Of a stretch of DNA of 64,000 bases, positions 38,909 through 46,720 are shown in pieces. Below the pieces are notes generated by a model. The model was not told the origin of the DNA. It made no database searches and saw nothing but the letters and a program-made list of their open reading frames with translations. The position numbers and the translations under genes were made by a program. This stretch comes from Flavobacteriales bacterium (GTDB lineage: Bacteria > Bacteroidota > Bacteroidia > Flavobacteriales > Schleiferiaceae), in contig CP051243.1 of assembly GCA_017795025.1 (NCBI GenBank), positions 496,001 to 560,000 on the forward strand, written 5' to 3'. How positions within the stretch are numbered: the first letter of the stretch is position 1; each line of letters starts with the position of its first letter.

Positions 38909-39010
38909 CGCTAATCCGATTTAGATTGCATCTTGAGAAGCACAGGTTCGTAAATTTGATCATAACACTCTCAAAAAGTATTAACTAGTTCATCCGCAAG
39001 CAAAGCCAAA

Positions 39011-39520
39011 ATGGGGTTTTTCAATAATCATAAGCATTTCTTACGGCAACACCTATCATTTCTGGAATCTACTGGGCTGGAGGGGAAAGAAGGTGGCTTT
39101 ACCAGTTATTTGCGAGAAATTGGAATTAATGCATTCGGCAAATATTGGAATCAAGATCACTCAACTATTGATTGGGGTGAAATCGAGAATCACTATCAAT
39201 TCTTTTTCGATTATGAAGGCAATCAAAATGAAATCAAAGAATGGCTTAAAGGAAGTCCAATTTACAACTATGACACTTTAGTGACTTGGCTATCGTGGGA
39301 CGACCCAATAATTCGTATCAAGACGAAAGAATTCATAGAAAATTGGGAGAAGTTCAATATTGCCAGTGCTTGGGAAGGGATTATCTTGACAACAGAAGAC
39401 GGAAAGTACTTTTTGGAGTTCACGGACGATTGGAAATATCACTTGAACAGTAACTTTGAGATAAAACCAGGAACGAAAAAAGAAAAAAAGGCAGCAGCTA
39501 ACAAAACCTTTAAGCAATAG
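39011..39520 (+). CDS. Cassette-type gene: hypothetical protein
   Basis: 169 residues, rich in aromatic residues (YWNQD, YQFFFDYEG, WLSWDD). No family was recognised. Its last eight codons and stop lie within an attC-like site whose R'' box (AGCTAAC) and following bases (AAAACC) equal those of the SUMF1 cassette. The matching start box GTTAGCT is missing upstream, so the left cassette boundary has been lost or replaced. Confidence 0.65.
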   Translation: MGFFNNHKHFLRQHLSFLESTGLEGKEGGFTSYLREIGINAFGKYWNQDHSTIDWGEIENHYQFFFDYEGNQNEIKEWLKGSPIYNYDTLVTWLSWDDPIIRIKTKEFIENWEKFNIASAWEGIILTTEDGKYFLEFTDDWKYHLNSNFEIKPGTKKEKKAAANKTFKQ

Positions 39521-39561
39521 CGCCCTGTGGGATGCTACTGCTCATAGTTAAACCGTTCGAA
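39496..39561 (+). other. attC-like site 3 (66 bp)
   Basis: R'' AGCTAAC (39496-39502) and a GTT core at 39555 (GTTCGAA, a poor match to GTTRRRY) flank a stem of about 11 pairs between 39508-39521 and 39534-39547, with AATAGC/GCTACT at its tip and three mismatches. It is weaker than sites 1, 2 and 4 but lies in the same position relative to the gene. Confidence 0.55.
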
Positions 39562-39590
39562 GCAGCAATACATGAACGACCTAAACTTAA

Positions 39591-40058
39591 TTGAATACAG
39601 AATTGAAACATAAAGAACCCGATTTATTGAAACCTACTCTGATTTTTTCAGCAGTTGGACTTTTTATACCAGGGTTTACTGCGATTGGAATTCTCGGTTT
39701 TCAAATGCTGCTCTCTTCTTTCGGACTTGAATGCCCTATTGCTTGGACAGTTCTTTGGTTGATTACAACTATAGGCGGACTGATTCTACCCATACTTTTC
39801 TTCCTGTACCTAAAGACTTTTACAGAAAATAAACAAGCGTATATAAAAACTAGACTGACTTTCTTTAATCTAATTGAATACACATTCCTTCAAGCTAGTT
39901 TAGCTCGATTCTTTACGAGTGGGCAAACTCTTTGCTATCAATCGGACGGGCAAATCGGAATTGAATTAGTACTTTCAGCTTGGCTCGCACTTCCTATTTT
40001 AATAGGACTTAGTGTTCTTTTCGGACAGATGTCGGGAACTAGATATGAGAAAGAATGA
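39591..40058 (+). CDS. Cassette-type gene: small membrane protein
   Basis: 155 residues with about four hydrophobic helices (near residues 18-40, 50-72, 88-105 and 125-147). The start is taken as TTG at 39591, because the nearby ATG at 39572 opens a different frame that stops after 13 codons. It lies 36 bases after the GTT core of attC-like site 3. No attC follows it, so its 3' boundary is unclear. No family was recognised. Confidence 0.55.
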   Translation: MNTELKHKEPDLLKPTLIFSAVGLFIPGFTAIGILGFQMLLSSFGLECPIAWTVLWLITTIGGLILPILFFLYLKTFTENKQAYIKTRLTFFNLIEYTFLQASLARFFTSGQTLCYQSDGQIGIELVLSAWLALPILIGLSVLFGQMSGTRYEKE

Positions 40059-40349
40059 AAACCTATACTACCGAAAATGATGGCCCTTGCACAACTCTTC
40101 CAAAACCATAAAAAGAGAGCCTATTAAGGCCTTTCTAAGTACCATTAGATCACCTCTATTTTCAGGAACGCAAATCGGCTGAGAAAGACTACATACCTTT
40201 CGAATGCCCATAGACTGCGTAAGTTTTATGATCTACCATTTAAACGGCAGTGGCCAATTAGGCTAAAAAAAAGTATAAGTACAAATTGTATTAGTTTGGA
40301 GGTGCAAAGCTTCGAATGAAATTCGGCTTTAAAATATTGAGTCTAATAA
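40059..40349 (+). other. Spacer without a convincing gene
   Basis: Two short stretches look protein-like: LDHLYFQERKSAEKDYIPF at about 40150-40205, followed in another frame by RLRKFYDLPFKRQWPIRLKK at about 40210-40270. They may be one frameshifted gene remnant. Neither has a start codon in frame and no homologue is recognised. No RNA gene or repeat is visible. Confidence 0.25.
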
Positions 40350-41093
40350 GTGATAAAAGCTTCTAATCCGTTTAGTTTAAGCAATGCCTCCTTGCTGTGG
40401 ATCGCCCTTAGCGTGGGGTTTACCCTTTTCATTTTTGTCCTTTTACCTTGGATCAAGAGGAGAAAGGATAGGAAGCTGTTTCAATCGGTTAGTTCCCTAA
40501 AGCGCGGCACTCCTTCCGAAAGAGATTTGGTCCTCAGTCTCTTAAAAATGGGCGTGCCAGCTAGTACCATATTCCATGATTTGTATCTCCCTAAAGGCCA
40601 GCGAAAATACGCTCAACTTGATGTAGTAGTCCCCAGAGCAGAAGGCGTAATCGTAATAGAGGTAAAGGATTGGAGTGGTTGGATCTACGGAAATGGAAGA
40701 AGCTCCCATTGGACGCAAGTGCTAGCTTACGGCAATCGAAAGTATCGACATTATAATCCTATTCAGCAGAATCTCAATCACATTTCGGCACTTAAAAGTC
40801 GGTTAAAGCAATTCCAAGAAATCCCCTTCTTTTCCATTGTTGTGTTTTATGGAGATTGTGAACTAAAGGAAATAAACTATGTACCCAAAGGAACCTACCT
40901 TGTAAAACCTAACCGATTAAAGGAGGTGTTGCAAGAGATTAAAGAAAATCATGAACCGGCGCCCTACACGGATAAGCGGGAAGTATTACGGTTCTTAGCC
41001 AAAGCGGTTGAAAATGGTGATAACATGGAAATTCAACAGCAACACTTAGCAAATATTAAAGATTTAATCGGTAAGCATCGAATTTATGACTAG
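40350..41093 (+). CDS. NERD-domain protein with N-terminal membrane helix
   Basis: 247 residues starting at GTG. One membrane helix (about residues 13-33) is followed by a NERD (nuclease-related) domain. The pattern SERDLVLSLLKMG, then QLDVVVPRAEGVIVIEVKDW with the D...E-x-K active-site-like residues (about residues 88-107), is typical. A YNPIQQNLNHISALKSRL block follows. NERD proteins are linked to DNA processing, sometimes to defence, but the role here is unknown. Confidence 0.85.
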   Translation: MIKASNPFSLSNASLLWIALSVGFTLFIFVLLPWIKRRKDRKLFQSVSSLKRGTPSERDLVLSLLKMGVPASTIFHDLYLPKGQRKYAQLDVVVPRAEGVIVIEVKDWSGWIYGNGRSSHWTQVLAYGNRKYRHYNPIQQNLNHISALKSRLKQFQEIPFFSIVVFYGDCELKEINYVPKGTYLVKPNRLKEVLQEIKENHEPAPYTDKREVLRFLAKAVENGDNMEIQQQHLANIKDLIGKHRIYD

Positions 41094-41189
41094 GACCTTG
41101 TAGCATCACCCCAAACCGTCCTTTTCCATCACTGCTATCAGAGACCAGAAAATCCTATCTTTCTCTTGGTTTTTATTACTTGAAATCCA

Positions 41190-41753
41190 GTGGTAGCAAA
41201 AGAGAAACTTGTCCTCGTCAACCTAAGAACCGACCACCTACCATTCTTGGTAGACTATTGGTTGGGCTCTGATGCGGAGTATCTCATTGGGATGGGGGTC
41301 GACCTGCAAAAACTGCCCAAAGAGGAGGATTTGCTGGGCATGTTAAAGTCTCAAATCGACAAGCCGGATGCAGAAAAAACTTCCCTAGCCTTTATTTTAG
41401 AGCTGGAGGGCAGGCCCATTGGTCATTGCAATGTGAATGAGATTGAATTCAAGCATCAGGCGAAAATGCATTTGCATATATGGCCTTCCGATCAGCGGCA
41501 AAAAGGCATAGGGACCAAAATGCTGCGCATGGCCATTCCTCAATTTTTTAGTCGACTGCACCTGCAAAGTCTTTATTGCGAGCCCTATGCGGCGAATCCC
41601 GCCCCTCAAAAAACCTTGGAAGGCTTGGGCTTCGAATGCCTCAAGCGCTACCGTACCGTGCCCGGTTCTTTAAACTTTGAGCAGGAAGTCCTGCAATACT
41701 GCATGACGAAACCCCTCTATGAAGAGTTAAAGGCTAAAGGGTATTGGGCTTAA
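41190..41753 (+). CDS. GNAT-family N-acetyltransferase (RimJ/RimL type)
   Basis: 187 residues starting at GTG. The acetyl-CoA binding region shows as HLHIWPSDQRQKGIGTKML (about residues 92-110), followed by LYCEPYAANPAPQKTLEGLGFE, typical of RimJ/RimL-type enzymes that acetylate N-terminal amines or small molecules. The substrate is unknown. The next gene starts 21 bases after the stop, so they may be co-transcribed. Confidence 0.85.
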   Translation: MVAKEKLVLVNLRTDHLPFLVDYWLGSDAEYLIGMGVDLQKLPKEEDLLGMLKSQIDKPDAEKTSLAFILELEGRPIGHCNVNEIEFKHQAKMHLHIWPSDQRQKGIGTKMLRMAIPQFFSRLHLQSLYCEPYAANPAPQKTLEGLGFECLKRYRTVPGSLNFEQEVLQYCMTKPLYEELKAKGYWA

Positions 41754-41774
41754 ACCCCATCTATAAATCGAAGC

Positions 41775-42506
41775 ATGAAGAAAGTACTCCTGGTTCTATT
41801 GTCATTAAATTTAAGCGTTTCCACTTTGAGCGCGCAATCTCAAGCCAGCTATTCCGATCAATACCTCAGTCGCTCCTTCAAAGTATTCCAAATGGCTGAT
41901 TTTCAAATGGCCTATCATATCTTACCTTTTCTCCGGGCGCGATTTAAACAGGAACTGGCCGATACTTCCAGTTTCCGCAATCCTTTTGATAGTCTCTCTA
42001 AATACATGGACATTCGGTGGAGCTCCGATAGCCTGGTAAAAACCTATTGCTGGAATGAGCACAATGGTAGCTGCTGCTATACTTCAGCCAATTTTGTCCA
42101 ATTTAGAACGCCAAGGGGTCAGATTAAAATGCTCGATTTAGAAAGTCCCGATGACGAAGGAGCCGAGTATTTTATTAGTGATCTTCAGCGCCTCGAAAAG
42201 GAGGGCCAGGCTTATTACTTACTACTAGGTTGGGGATCCTGCTGCGGCGGGAAGCATTATCAAGTGGCTAAGCTTTATCAAATTACGGAGGCGACTTTTA
42301 TTCTGGTACAAAATGCTTTCGCCGATGCGCAAAGCTTGTTCATTGAGGCCAATCGCTCCCAGGAAATAGCCCTTCAGTATTCCCCAGAAACCCAAATCCT
42401 ATCCTATAACCGTTACACCTACAATGAAGAAACGGGCTTTTACCAGAATGAAAAAATTCCCATGCAATGGCAATGGGGGAAGAAGGGGTTTCAAGTTTTG
42501 CAGTAA
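41775..42506 (+). CDS. Exported protein of unknown function
   Basis: 243 residues with a signal peptide (ends LSAQ). Cysteine pairs in NEHNGSCCYTS and GWGSCCGGKHYQ are conspicuous and could bind metal or form disulfides. No family was recognised. It is the last gene before repeat copy 3 and is followed by a weak terminator. Confidence 0.65.
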   Translation: MKKVLLVLLSLNLSVSTLSAQSQASYSDQYLSRSFKVFQMADFQMAYHILPFLRARFKQELADTSSFRNPFDSLSKYMDIRWSSDSLVKTYCWNEHNGSCCYTSANFVQFRTPRGQIKMLDLESPDDEGAEYFISDLQRLEKEGQAYYLLLGWGSCCGGKHYQVAKLYQITEATFILVQNAFADAQSLFIEANRSQEIALQYSPETQILSYNRYTYNEETGFYQNEKIPMQWQWGKKGFQVLQ

Positions 42507-42562
42507 GGTCAGTTTTTTTTTATTGTTTAATATCAACTGAGTGCTTTACTATAGATCGCGAG

Positions 42563-42590
42563 CGTCATTACAATAAACATGACGTTTTTC
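42563..42590 (+). terminator. Weak terminator-like hairpin
   Basis: CGTCAT (42563-42568) pairs with ATGACG (42579-42584), followed by TTTTTC. A near-direct repeat of CTGAGTRCTT flanks it at about 42538 and 42592. The stem is short, so it is only a possible terminator. Confidence 0.35.
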
Positions 42591-42639
42591 ACCTGAGTAC
42601 TTAACTGTCAAGGTCCCACACGGCAAGGAAACCAGATTC

Positions 42640-43667
42640 ACCAATTTCCCAATCCACCTATTATTGACCTCGGAGGACCATCCCCTTCATTGCATTACGG
42701 GCTGTAAAACGGGGTAGAATTAACTTTTCAAATGTCAAAAACAACCTGGTTTTTCGAATTTGGCGACCTGATTATAGGGTCCTCAACATTTATTTTCTTT
42801 CATTTTTTCTTGATAAACCGAGAGCTTTGCTCGAGCTCACGGATACCATTGAAAATTAAAGCGACATCCGTAACAACGAAATTCGCCGCCGCTAAAGCTA
42901 TGGCGAATCAAACCCGCCCACTTGTAGGCTATGGCAAATACTACCCGCTGCCGCTAAAGCTTTGGCGGGCGAAGAAATCAAGGCTTGGAAGCTCCGACTC
43001 TAAAATGTTCATAGACTCCTGCTTCGGTGCACGAGATAGATTGCTTTTTTGGTAAGCTGTTATCATTCTCTTTAACAGTTTTTGTCTTTCATTTTTTCTT
43101 GATAAAAAACGAAACAAAAAATCAAGGCTTGGAAGGTTCGCCTCTAAAATGATTGTAGTCTCCTGCTTTGGTGGGCGAGCTCCTGTTGTCGCTTCCCATC
43201 TCAGCTAGTCGTCTACTTCCATTTTCTCGGCTACCCTTCCTAGGCCGCATCACCTCCTCACTTAGAACTGGTTCTAGTAGAATAATTTTTAAAATCTAGT
43301 GCATCTATCGTGTATCGTACCATTACTAGTTAACCTATCTACTAATACACCAATTCACCAACATCCAAGTCTGCCAAAGCTTTAGCGGCGGACAGGTTGG
43401 ATACTTTTTACAAACGTATCTGCTATTTATAAGGTGTTTGTGAGCTCGGCCAAGGCCTTCGGTTTAGCAATGAAAAAAGTATCGTAAAAACTCAGCTAGT
43501 TCGCTACTTTCATTTTTTCGTCTACCCTTCCTAGGCCGAATGCCTCCTCACAGAATTTTAGATTCAAAGTAAAACCCTTGGAATTCGAGTGCATCTATCG
43601 TGAATCGCCTTGATACCAGTCAACCAATCCACCAATCCACCAATTCCCCAATCCACCAATTCCCCAA
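42640..43667 (+). repeat. Composite non-coding repeat, copy 3
   Basis: Order: a short CCAATCCACC stretch (42640-42662), the end of module C (42665-42720), module B (42715-43030), a shortened second B (43037-43190), partial module A (43198-43366), full module A (43369-43612) and a CCAATCCACC array (43613-43667). It is closely similar to copy 1 over B and to copy 2 over A. No gene is visible, and open frames such as 42732-43055 are chance translations of the repeat. Confidence 0.85.
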
Positions 43668-43804
43668 CCCTAGGAACTCTCCTCCGAAAAACCTAGCTTT
43701 AAGGGCGCTTAAACCTGATTTATACCTTAATTACAACTGCTGCTTTAACACTCCTCTGGTTGTTGTTAGTACTTAATAAAGGTTAGGATATAAACAAGTT
43801 AGCT
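43668..43804 (+). other. attI-like platform 2
   Basis: The second copy of the 133-bp segment at 33959-34091, again directly after a repeat copy and again ending AAACAAGTT. The continuing box is GTTAGCT (43798-43804), different from GTTGGGC at platform 1, and everything downstream is unrelated. The sequence contains CTCTGGTTG and GGTTAGG motifs that could serve as additional integrase-binding direct repeats (inference). Confidence 0.6.
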
Positions 43805-43822
43805 GTTATTTAAAAAAACAAC

Positions 43823-44536
43823 ATGGAGACAATAAAGGGGGAAATAAATAGAGAAGTAATTGACGAGTTGTTTGTGACCATTCCGACAGGAACTGTACAT
43901 ATGAGAGACGATCGAACAAAAGAAACTTGGTCGGTTAACATATATTCTTTTGAACTCTGTAAATTCCCAATAAGCCAAGAATTTTACAAAGTCGTAACTG
44001 ACAAGAATCCCTCGACTTTTAAAGGTGACAGGTTACCAGTTGAAACAGTTTCTTGGATTGATGCTGTGAATTTTTGCAATGAACTATCTAACTCATTGGG
44101 AAAAGACAAATGCTATACAATTGACTCAGCAACTGAAAAAGTAACACTGAATTCAAGAGCAAATGGATTTAGATTACCAACTGAAGCTGAATGGCAATAT
44201 GCTTGTCAAGCCGGAACTAAAGACATTCGGTACGGAGAGTTGAATGAAGTTGCGTGGTTTAAAGAGAACTCGAATAACCAAACCCGAGAAGTTGGACAAA
44301 AAAAGCCTAACGAATGGGGACTTTACGATATGTTGGGAAATGTTTGGGAGTGGTGTTCGGACATTTATGACGAAACTGTTTACGGAACATATCGCGTTTT
44401 CCGTGGTGGGGGATGGTGCGACCAAGAAAGGAGTGTAATGGCGACAACTCGAAGAAGAAGTCACCCCTTTTCGTTCAAAATTGATGACTTGGGATTTAGA
44501 ATTGCAACTAACTCGAAAAATAAAAACAACAGCTAA
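43823..44536 (+). CDS. Cassette gene: formylglycine-generating-enzyme (SUMF1)-like protein
   Basis: 237 residues, one FGE/SUMF1 domain with no signal peptide. The motifs are ELCKFPISQEFYKVV, PVETVSWIDAVNFCNELS, GFRLPTEAEWQYACQAG (near residue 117), LYDMLGNVWEWCSD and RVFRGGGW. Such proteins oxidise a cysteine to formylglycine or bind other ligands, as in DGR-diversified targets. The copper-binding cysteine pair of true FGEs was not evident, so catalysis is doubtful. It starts 25 bases after box GTTAGCT and ends in attC site 4. Confidence 0.9.
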   Translation: METIKGEINREVIDELFVTIPTGTVHMRDDRTKETWSVNIYSFELCKFPISQEFYKVVTDKNPSTFKGDRLPVETVSWIDAVNFCNELSNSLGKDKCYTIDSATEKVTLNSRANGFRLPTEAEWQYACQAGTKDIRYGELNEVAWFKENSNNQTREVGQKKPNEWGLYDMLGNVWEWCSDIYDETVYGTYRVFRGGGWCDQERSVMATTRRRSHPFSFKIDDLGFRIATNSKNKNNS

Positions 44537-44590
44537 CAAAACCTATACGCAATGCCCTTCGGGACACTGCGCATAGCTAAAACGTTGTCA
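44531..44590 (+). other. attC-like site 4 (60 bp)
   Basis: R'' AGCTAAC (44531-44537) is the exact reverse complement of GTTAGCT at the start of this cassette (43798-43804). R' is GTTGTCA (44584-44590). CTATACGCA (44543-44551) pairs with TGCGCATAG (44568-44576) with one mismatch, around a loop containing a TGCCC/GGGACA mini-stem. Confidence 0.8.
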
Positions 44591-44600
44591 CAAATGCAGA

Positions 44601-44981
44601 ATGATAGCTTGGACAATCATATTATTCCCCCCATCCCTTGCCTGCGACGTGATGGTTCAGCTAAAACAGATAGCTCATCTTAGCACAGAAAAATTAAGAA
44701 TGACCGGTGAGACAATTCCCTTTGACTTTGATATTCACGGTAAAATCGATACAATTCTGCTGAAAAATCTGCCTTTTATCGAAGACCCTGGCGAATTTGA
44801 GTCCATAAAAATTGAACTCTCAAACGGTCAAACATTTAAACAAGCCAGCAAGGAAGTTTGGGATTCCGTTGACATAAGTGCAACAAAAGGGCTCATCAAT
44901 AATCTAAGATCAGACAGGGTTATCTGCCTAATCCAGAACATACAGAACTTCATTTTTGTATTTTCACATTCTTATGCCTAG
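44601..44981 (+). CDS. Cassette gene, probably 3'-truncated: hypothetical protein
   Basis: 126 residues from the ATG at 44601, 17 bases after the GTTGTCA box. ATG codons at 44652 and 44700 are alternatives, and the more protein-like part starts around the latter (MTGETIPFDFDIHG). No family was recognised. Its end overlaps the next gene by eight bases, and no TGACAAC box or attC stem follows, so the cassette seems to have been cut at its right end by the flanking sequence. Confidence 0.5.
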   Translation: MIAWTIILFPPSLACDVMVQLKQIAHLSTEKLRMTGETIPFDFDIHGKIDTILLKNLPFIEDPGEFESIKIELSNGQTFKQASKEVWDSVDISATKGLINNLRSDRVICLIQNIQNFIFVFSHSYA

Positions 44982-45312
44982 CAAACAATCCCTTTTAAAC
45001 TATGCCATCAAGATGCGTGAGCGCGGCGACGGCTATCGCTCCATCTTAAGCTATTTGGAAAATCAAACCACCGATGCGGAGCTCAGGAAAGCAGTGATTC
45101 GGGAATTGGATGAATTAGAGAAGAATGCTCAGCTTCAATTGACCAAGGAAAGTTCGCCGAAGATTTTCAGCATGGGGGTGGTAATCGGGGTGGTGCTCTT
45201 GGGTTTGGGTTCAGCCTTAATGGTACATCTTTGGAACCAAGGCTGGATTTCCACTTTGCCCTTGGTGATTGTCGGCGCCGGCTTTCTGGGATTGACCAAA
45301 TCCATTCGGTAA
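44974..45312 (+). CDS. Small membrane protein
   Basis: 112 residues from the ATG at 44974 (MPSKQSL). A start at 44956 is less likely. The N-terminal half is a charged helical domain (AIKMRERGDGYRSILSYL and onward) and the C-terminal half has two membrane helices. No family was recognised. Its codon usage resembles the backbone, so it probably marks the right border of the accessory region. It converges with the next gene. Confidence 0.65.
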   Translation: MPSKQSLLNYAIKMRERGDGYRSILSYLENQTTDAELRKAVIRELDELEKNAQLQLTKESSPKIFSMGVVIGVVLLGLGSALMVHLWNQGWISTLPLVIVGAGFLGLTKSIR

Positions 45313-45332
45313 GACTTAGCCCCTTGTTATAC

Positions 45333-45956
45333 CTAGCCTTTCCGCTCTAAGTTTAAATCCAGTTCTTCTCGCCAGTCTTGCACGAGGCTGTAACAGAATT
45401 CTACCCGCTCTTCGCGGTAAAAGAACCACAGTCGGAAGAAGAAAATAGCGATGGGAAGGGGTAGGAAATCAAGGTTTTGAGTAACTAGCAAAATGGCAAT
45501 CCCATACACCCATATGAATCGAACTAGGGCTGCGCGAACACCGCCCATACGACCTAGGAAACGACGGTGGTAAAACCGGTCATGCGACTGAACAAGGTCA
45601 TCAAAGATGAATTGTAAGGCTAAGCTCCCAAGGATAATATTAAACCAAGCCACTCTTAAAAAAGCACGCAACTGCAGTTCCCGGTTTAGCGGCCGATCAT
45701 TGGTCTTAATAGCTTCGATTTTCTTGAGTTGTAAATCGAGCGCCCCTTGTACCCGCTTCGACAAGGCTTTACCCTGCAGCTGGTGATCGTAGTACTTCTT
45801 TAAGGGCGGGTGCGCAAATACGTGCATGGCCGCATAAACATCAGGATTTATCGCATGCTGATCCGCTGCTTGGTCAATCACCCGCCAGAGCTTTGCCACC
45901 GCTCGAGACTCCTTGGCTCCTGTTTTTAAATTGAATAGTTTGTAGTAATTCTTCAT
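45333..45956 (-). CDS. Membrane protein with a possible degenerate J-like N-terminus
   Basis: About 207 residues from the ATG at 45956 (MKNYYKLFNL). The first 65 residues resemble a shortened DnaJ-like domain (YYKLFNL, then HPPLKKYYDHQL), but the HPD motif is missing. Two or three membrane helices follow (about 105-120 and 145-180), and the tail is acidic. Function is unknown. Confidence 0.6.
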   Translation of the reverse strand: MKNYYKLFNLKTGAKESRAVAKLWRVIDQAADQHAINPDVYAAMHVFAHPPLKKYYDHQLQGKALSKRVQGALDLQLKKIEAIKTNDRPLNRELQLRAFLRVAWFNIILGSLALQFIFDDLVQSHDRFYHRRFLGRMGGVRAALVRFIWVYGIAILLVTQNLDFLPLPIAIFFFRLWFFYREERVEFCYSLVQDWREELDLNLERKG

Positions 45957-45997
45957 GCGCTGCAACATCTTAATTGACCTAGATTAGAGATAGAGCA

Positions 45998-46036
45998 GAA
46001 TACCAACAACCAATCCACCAACAACCAATCCACCAG
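45998..46036 (-). repeat. CCAATCCACC-type repeat at a gene 3' end
   Basis: A short run of CCAACAACCAATCCACC-type units ends five bases before the stop codon of the DinB gene, without the rest of the composite repeat. In the sense of that gene it reads GGTGGATTGG after the stop. Confidence 0.6.
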
Positions 46037-46041
46037 CACCC

Positions 46042-46611
46042 CTAAGCCTCCACAATCCGCTTCGCTTGCGCTAAATGCCGCAACTCATGCTCCAGCAAAA
46101 CAAAGGGCACATCAGCTCCATTTACCTTTAGGATAGGGAAGAGGCTAGCGACTTTATGTTTCTCTAAGTTTTTATGGTCCAGTACTTCGATATAGGACTT
46201 AATGCTTTCCAAGTCCTGAAGGATTTCCCGAAAGATCACCTTCTCCACTGCGGCATGACCCCGTGCTTGGGCCTTAATGGGATCGGAAACGGAAGGGGTC
46301 TTCATCTTAAAGCGCATTCCACCATTGGGCTTTAAAGCCATGCTGCGCTCAATCTGTTTGCCTAAAAAACTGCGCTTTAATTCACGATCGGCGCTTGCCG
46401 CTGATAAAGCATCCAAAGAGGGCATATTTTTAAGGTAGGCGCCATTCACCAAATTGATGTGAAAGAGCACCTCCGTAACCGACCACTGACCTTTGCCTGG
46501 CAAGCGTTTTTTAAGGTCTTCCTCCTCCGCATAGTAAAACAAATTATCCAATTGCTTGCGGCATTCCTGCCAGCGCCCCAGTAGATGTTCTTTGGCTTCC
46601 GCTGCCTTCAT
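46042..46611 (-). CDS. DinB-superfamily protein
   Basis: 189 residues, helical. The family features are KGQWSVTEVLFHINLVNGAY near residue 40 and LLEHELRHLAQAKRI near the C-terminus, whose histidines would form the metal site of the DinB/YfiT-like four-helix bundle. Members act as thiol S-transferases or have unknown roles. It diverges from the M3 peptidase gene. Confidence 0.82.
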   Translation of the reverse strand: MKAAEAKEHLLGRWQECRKQLDNLFYYAEEEDLKKRLPGKGQWSVTEVLFHINLVNGAYLKNMPSLDALSAASADRELKRSFLGKQIERSMALKPNGGMRFKMKTPSVSDPIKAQARGHAAVEKVIFREILQDLESIKSYIEVLDHKNLEKHKVASLFPILKVNGADVPFVLLEHELRHLAQAKRIVEA

Positions 46612-46625
46612 TCCTCCAATTTTGA

Positions 46626-46706
46626 CAAAGGTAGCGCTACAAATATCAAATTCATCAATGCCTTCATTTTAGGTTCTGATGGTCCAAGGTGCTTAATGTA
46701 CCTTTG
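46626..46706. promoter_or_regulatory. Divergent -7 elements for the DinB and peptidase genes
   Basis: CAAAGGTA at 46626-46633 reads TACCTTTG on the minus strand, 15 bases before the DinB start. TACCTTTG at 46699-46706 on the plus strand lies 15 bases before the peptidase start. Both match TAnnTTTG, and both use the same octamer. Confidence 0.55.
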
Positions 46707-46720
46707 CGAAAAAGCATTTA

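Noticed and set aside
38900-39010. CGCTAAT as the missing R'' box of cassette 3
   Set aside because: The last base differs from the required AAC core, it lies 3 kb away beyond several genes, and no stem follows.
40140-40320. Frameshifted protein-like segments before the NERD gene
   Set aside because: There is no start codon in frame and no family match, so a pseudogene call cannot be supported beyond a note on the spacer.
44595-44684. 28-codon frame at the start of the last cassette (MQNDSLDNHII...)
   Set aside because: It overlaps the longer frame at 44601 and is short. A frameshift was considered but nothing supports joining them.
30099-45000. Transposase, phage or conjugation genes in the accessory region
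   Set aside because: None of the open frames shows DDE, serine or tyrosine recombinase, relaxase or phage structural motifs.
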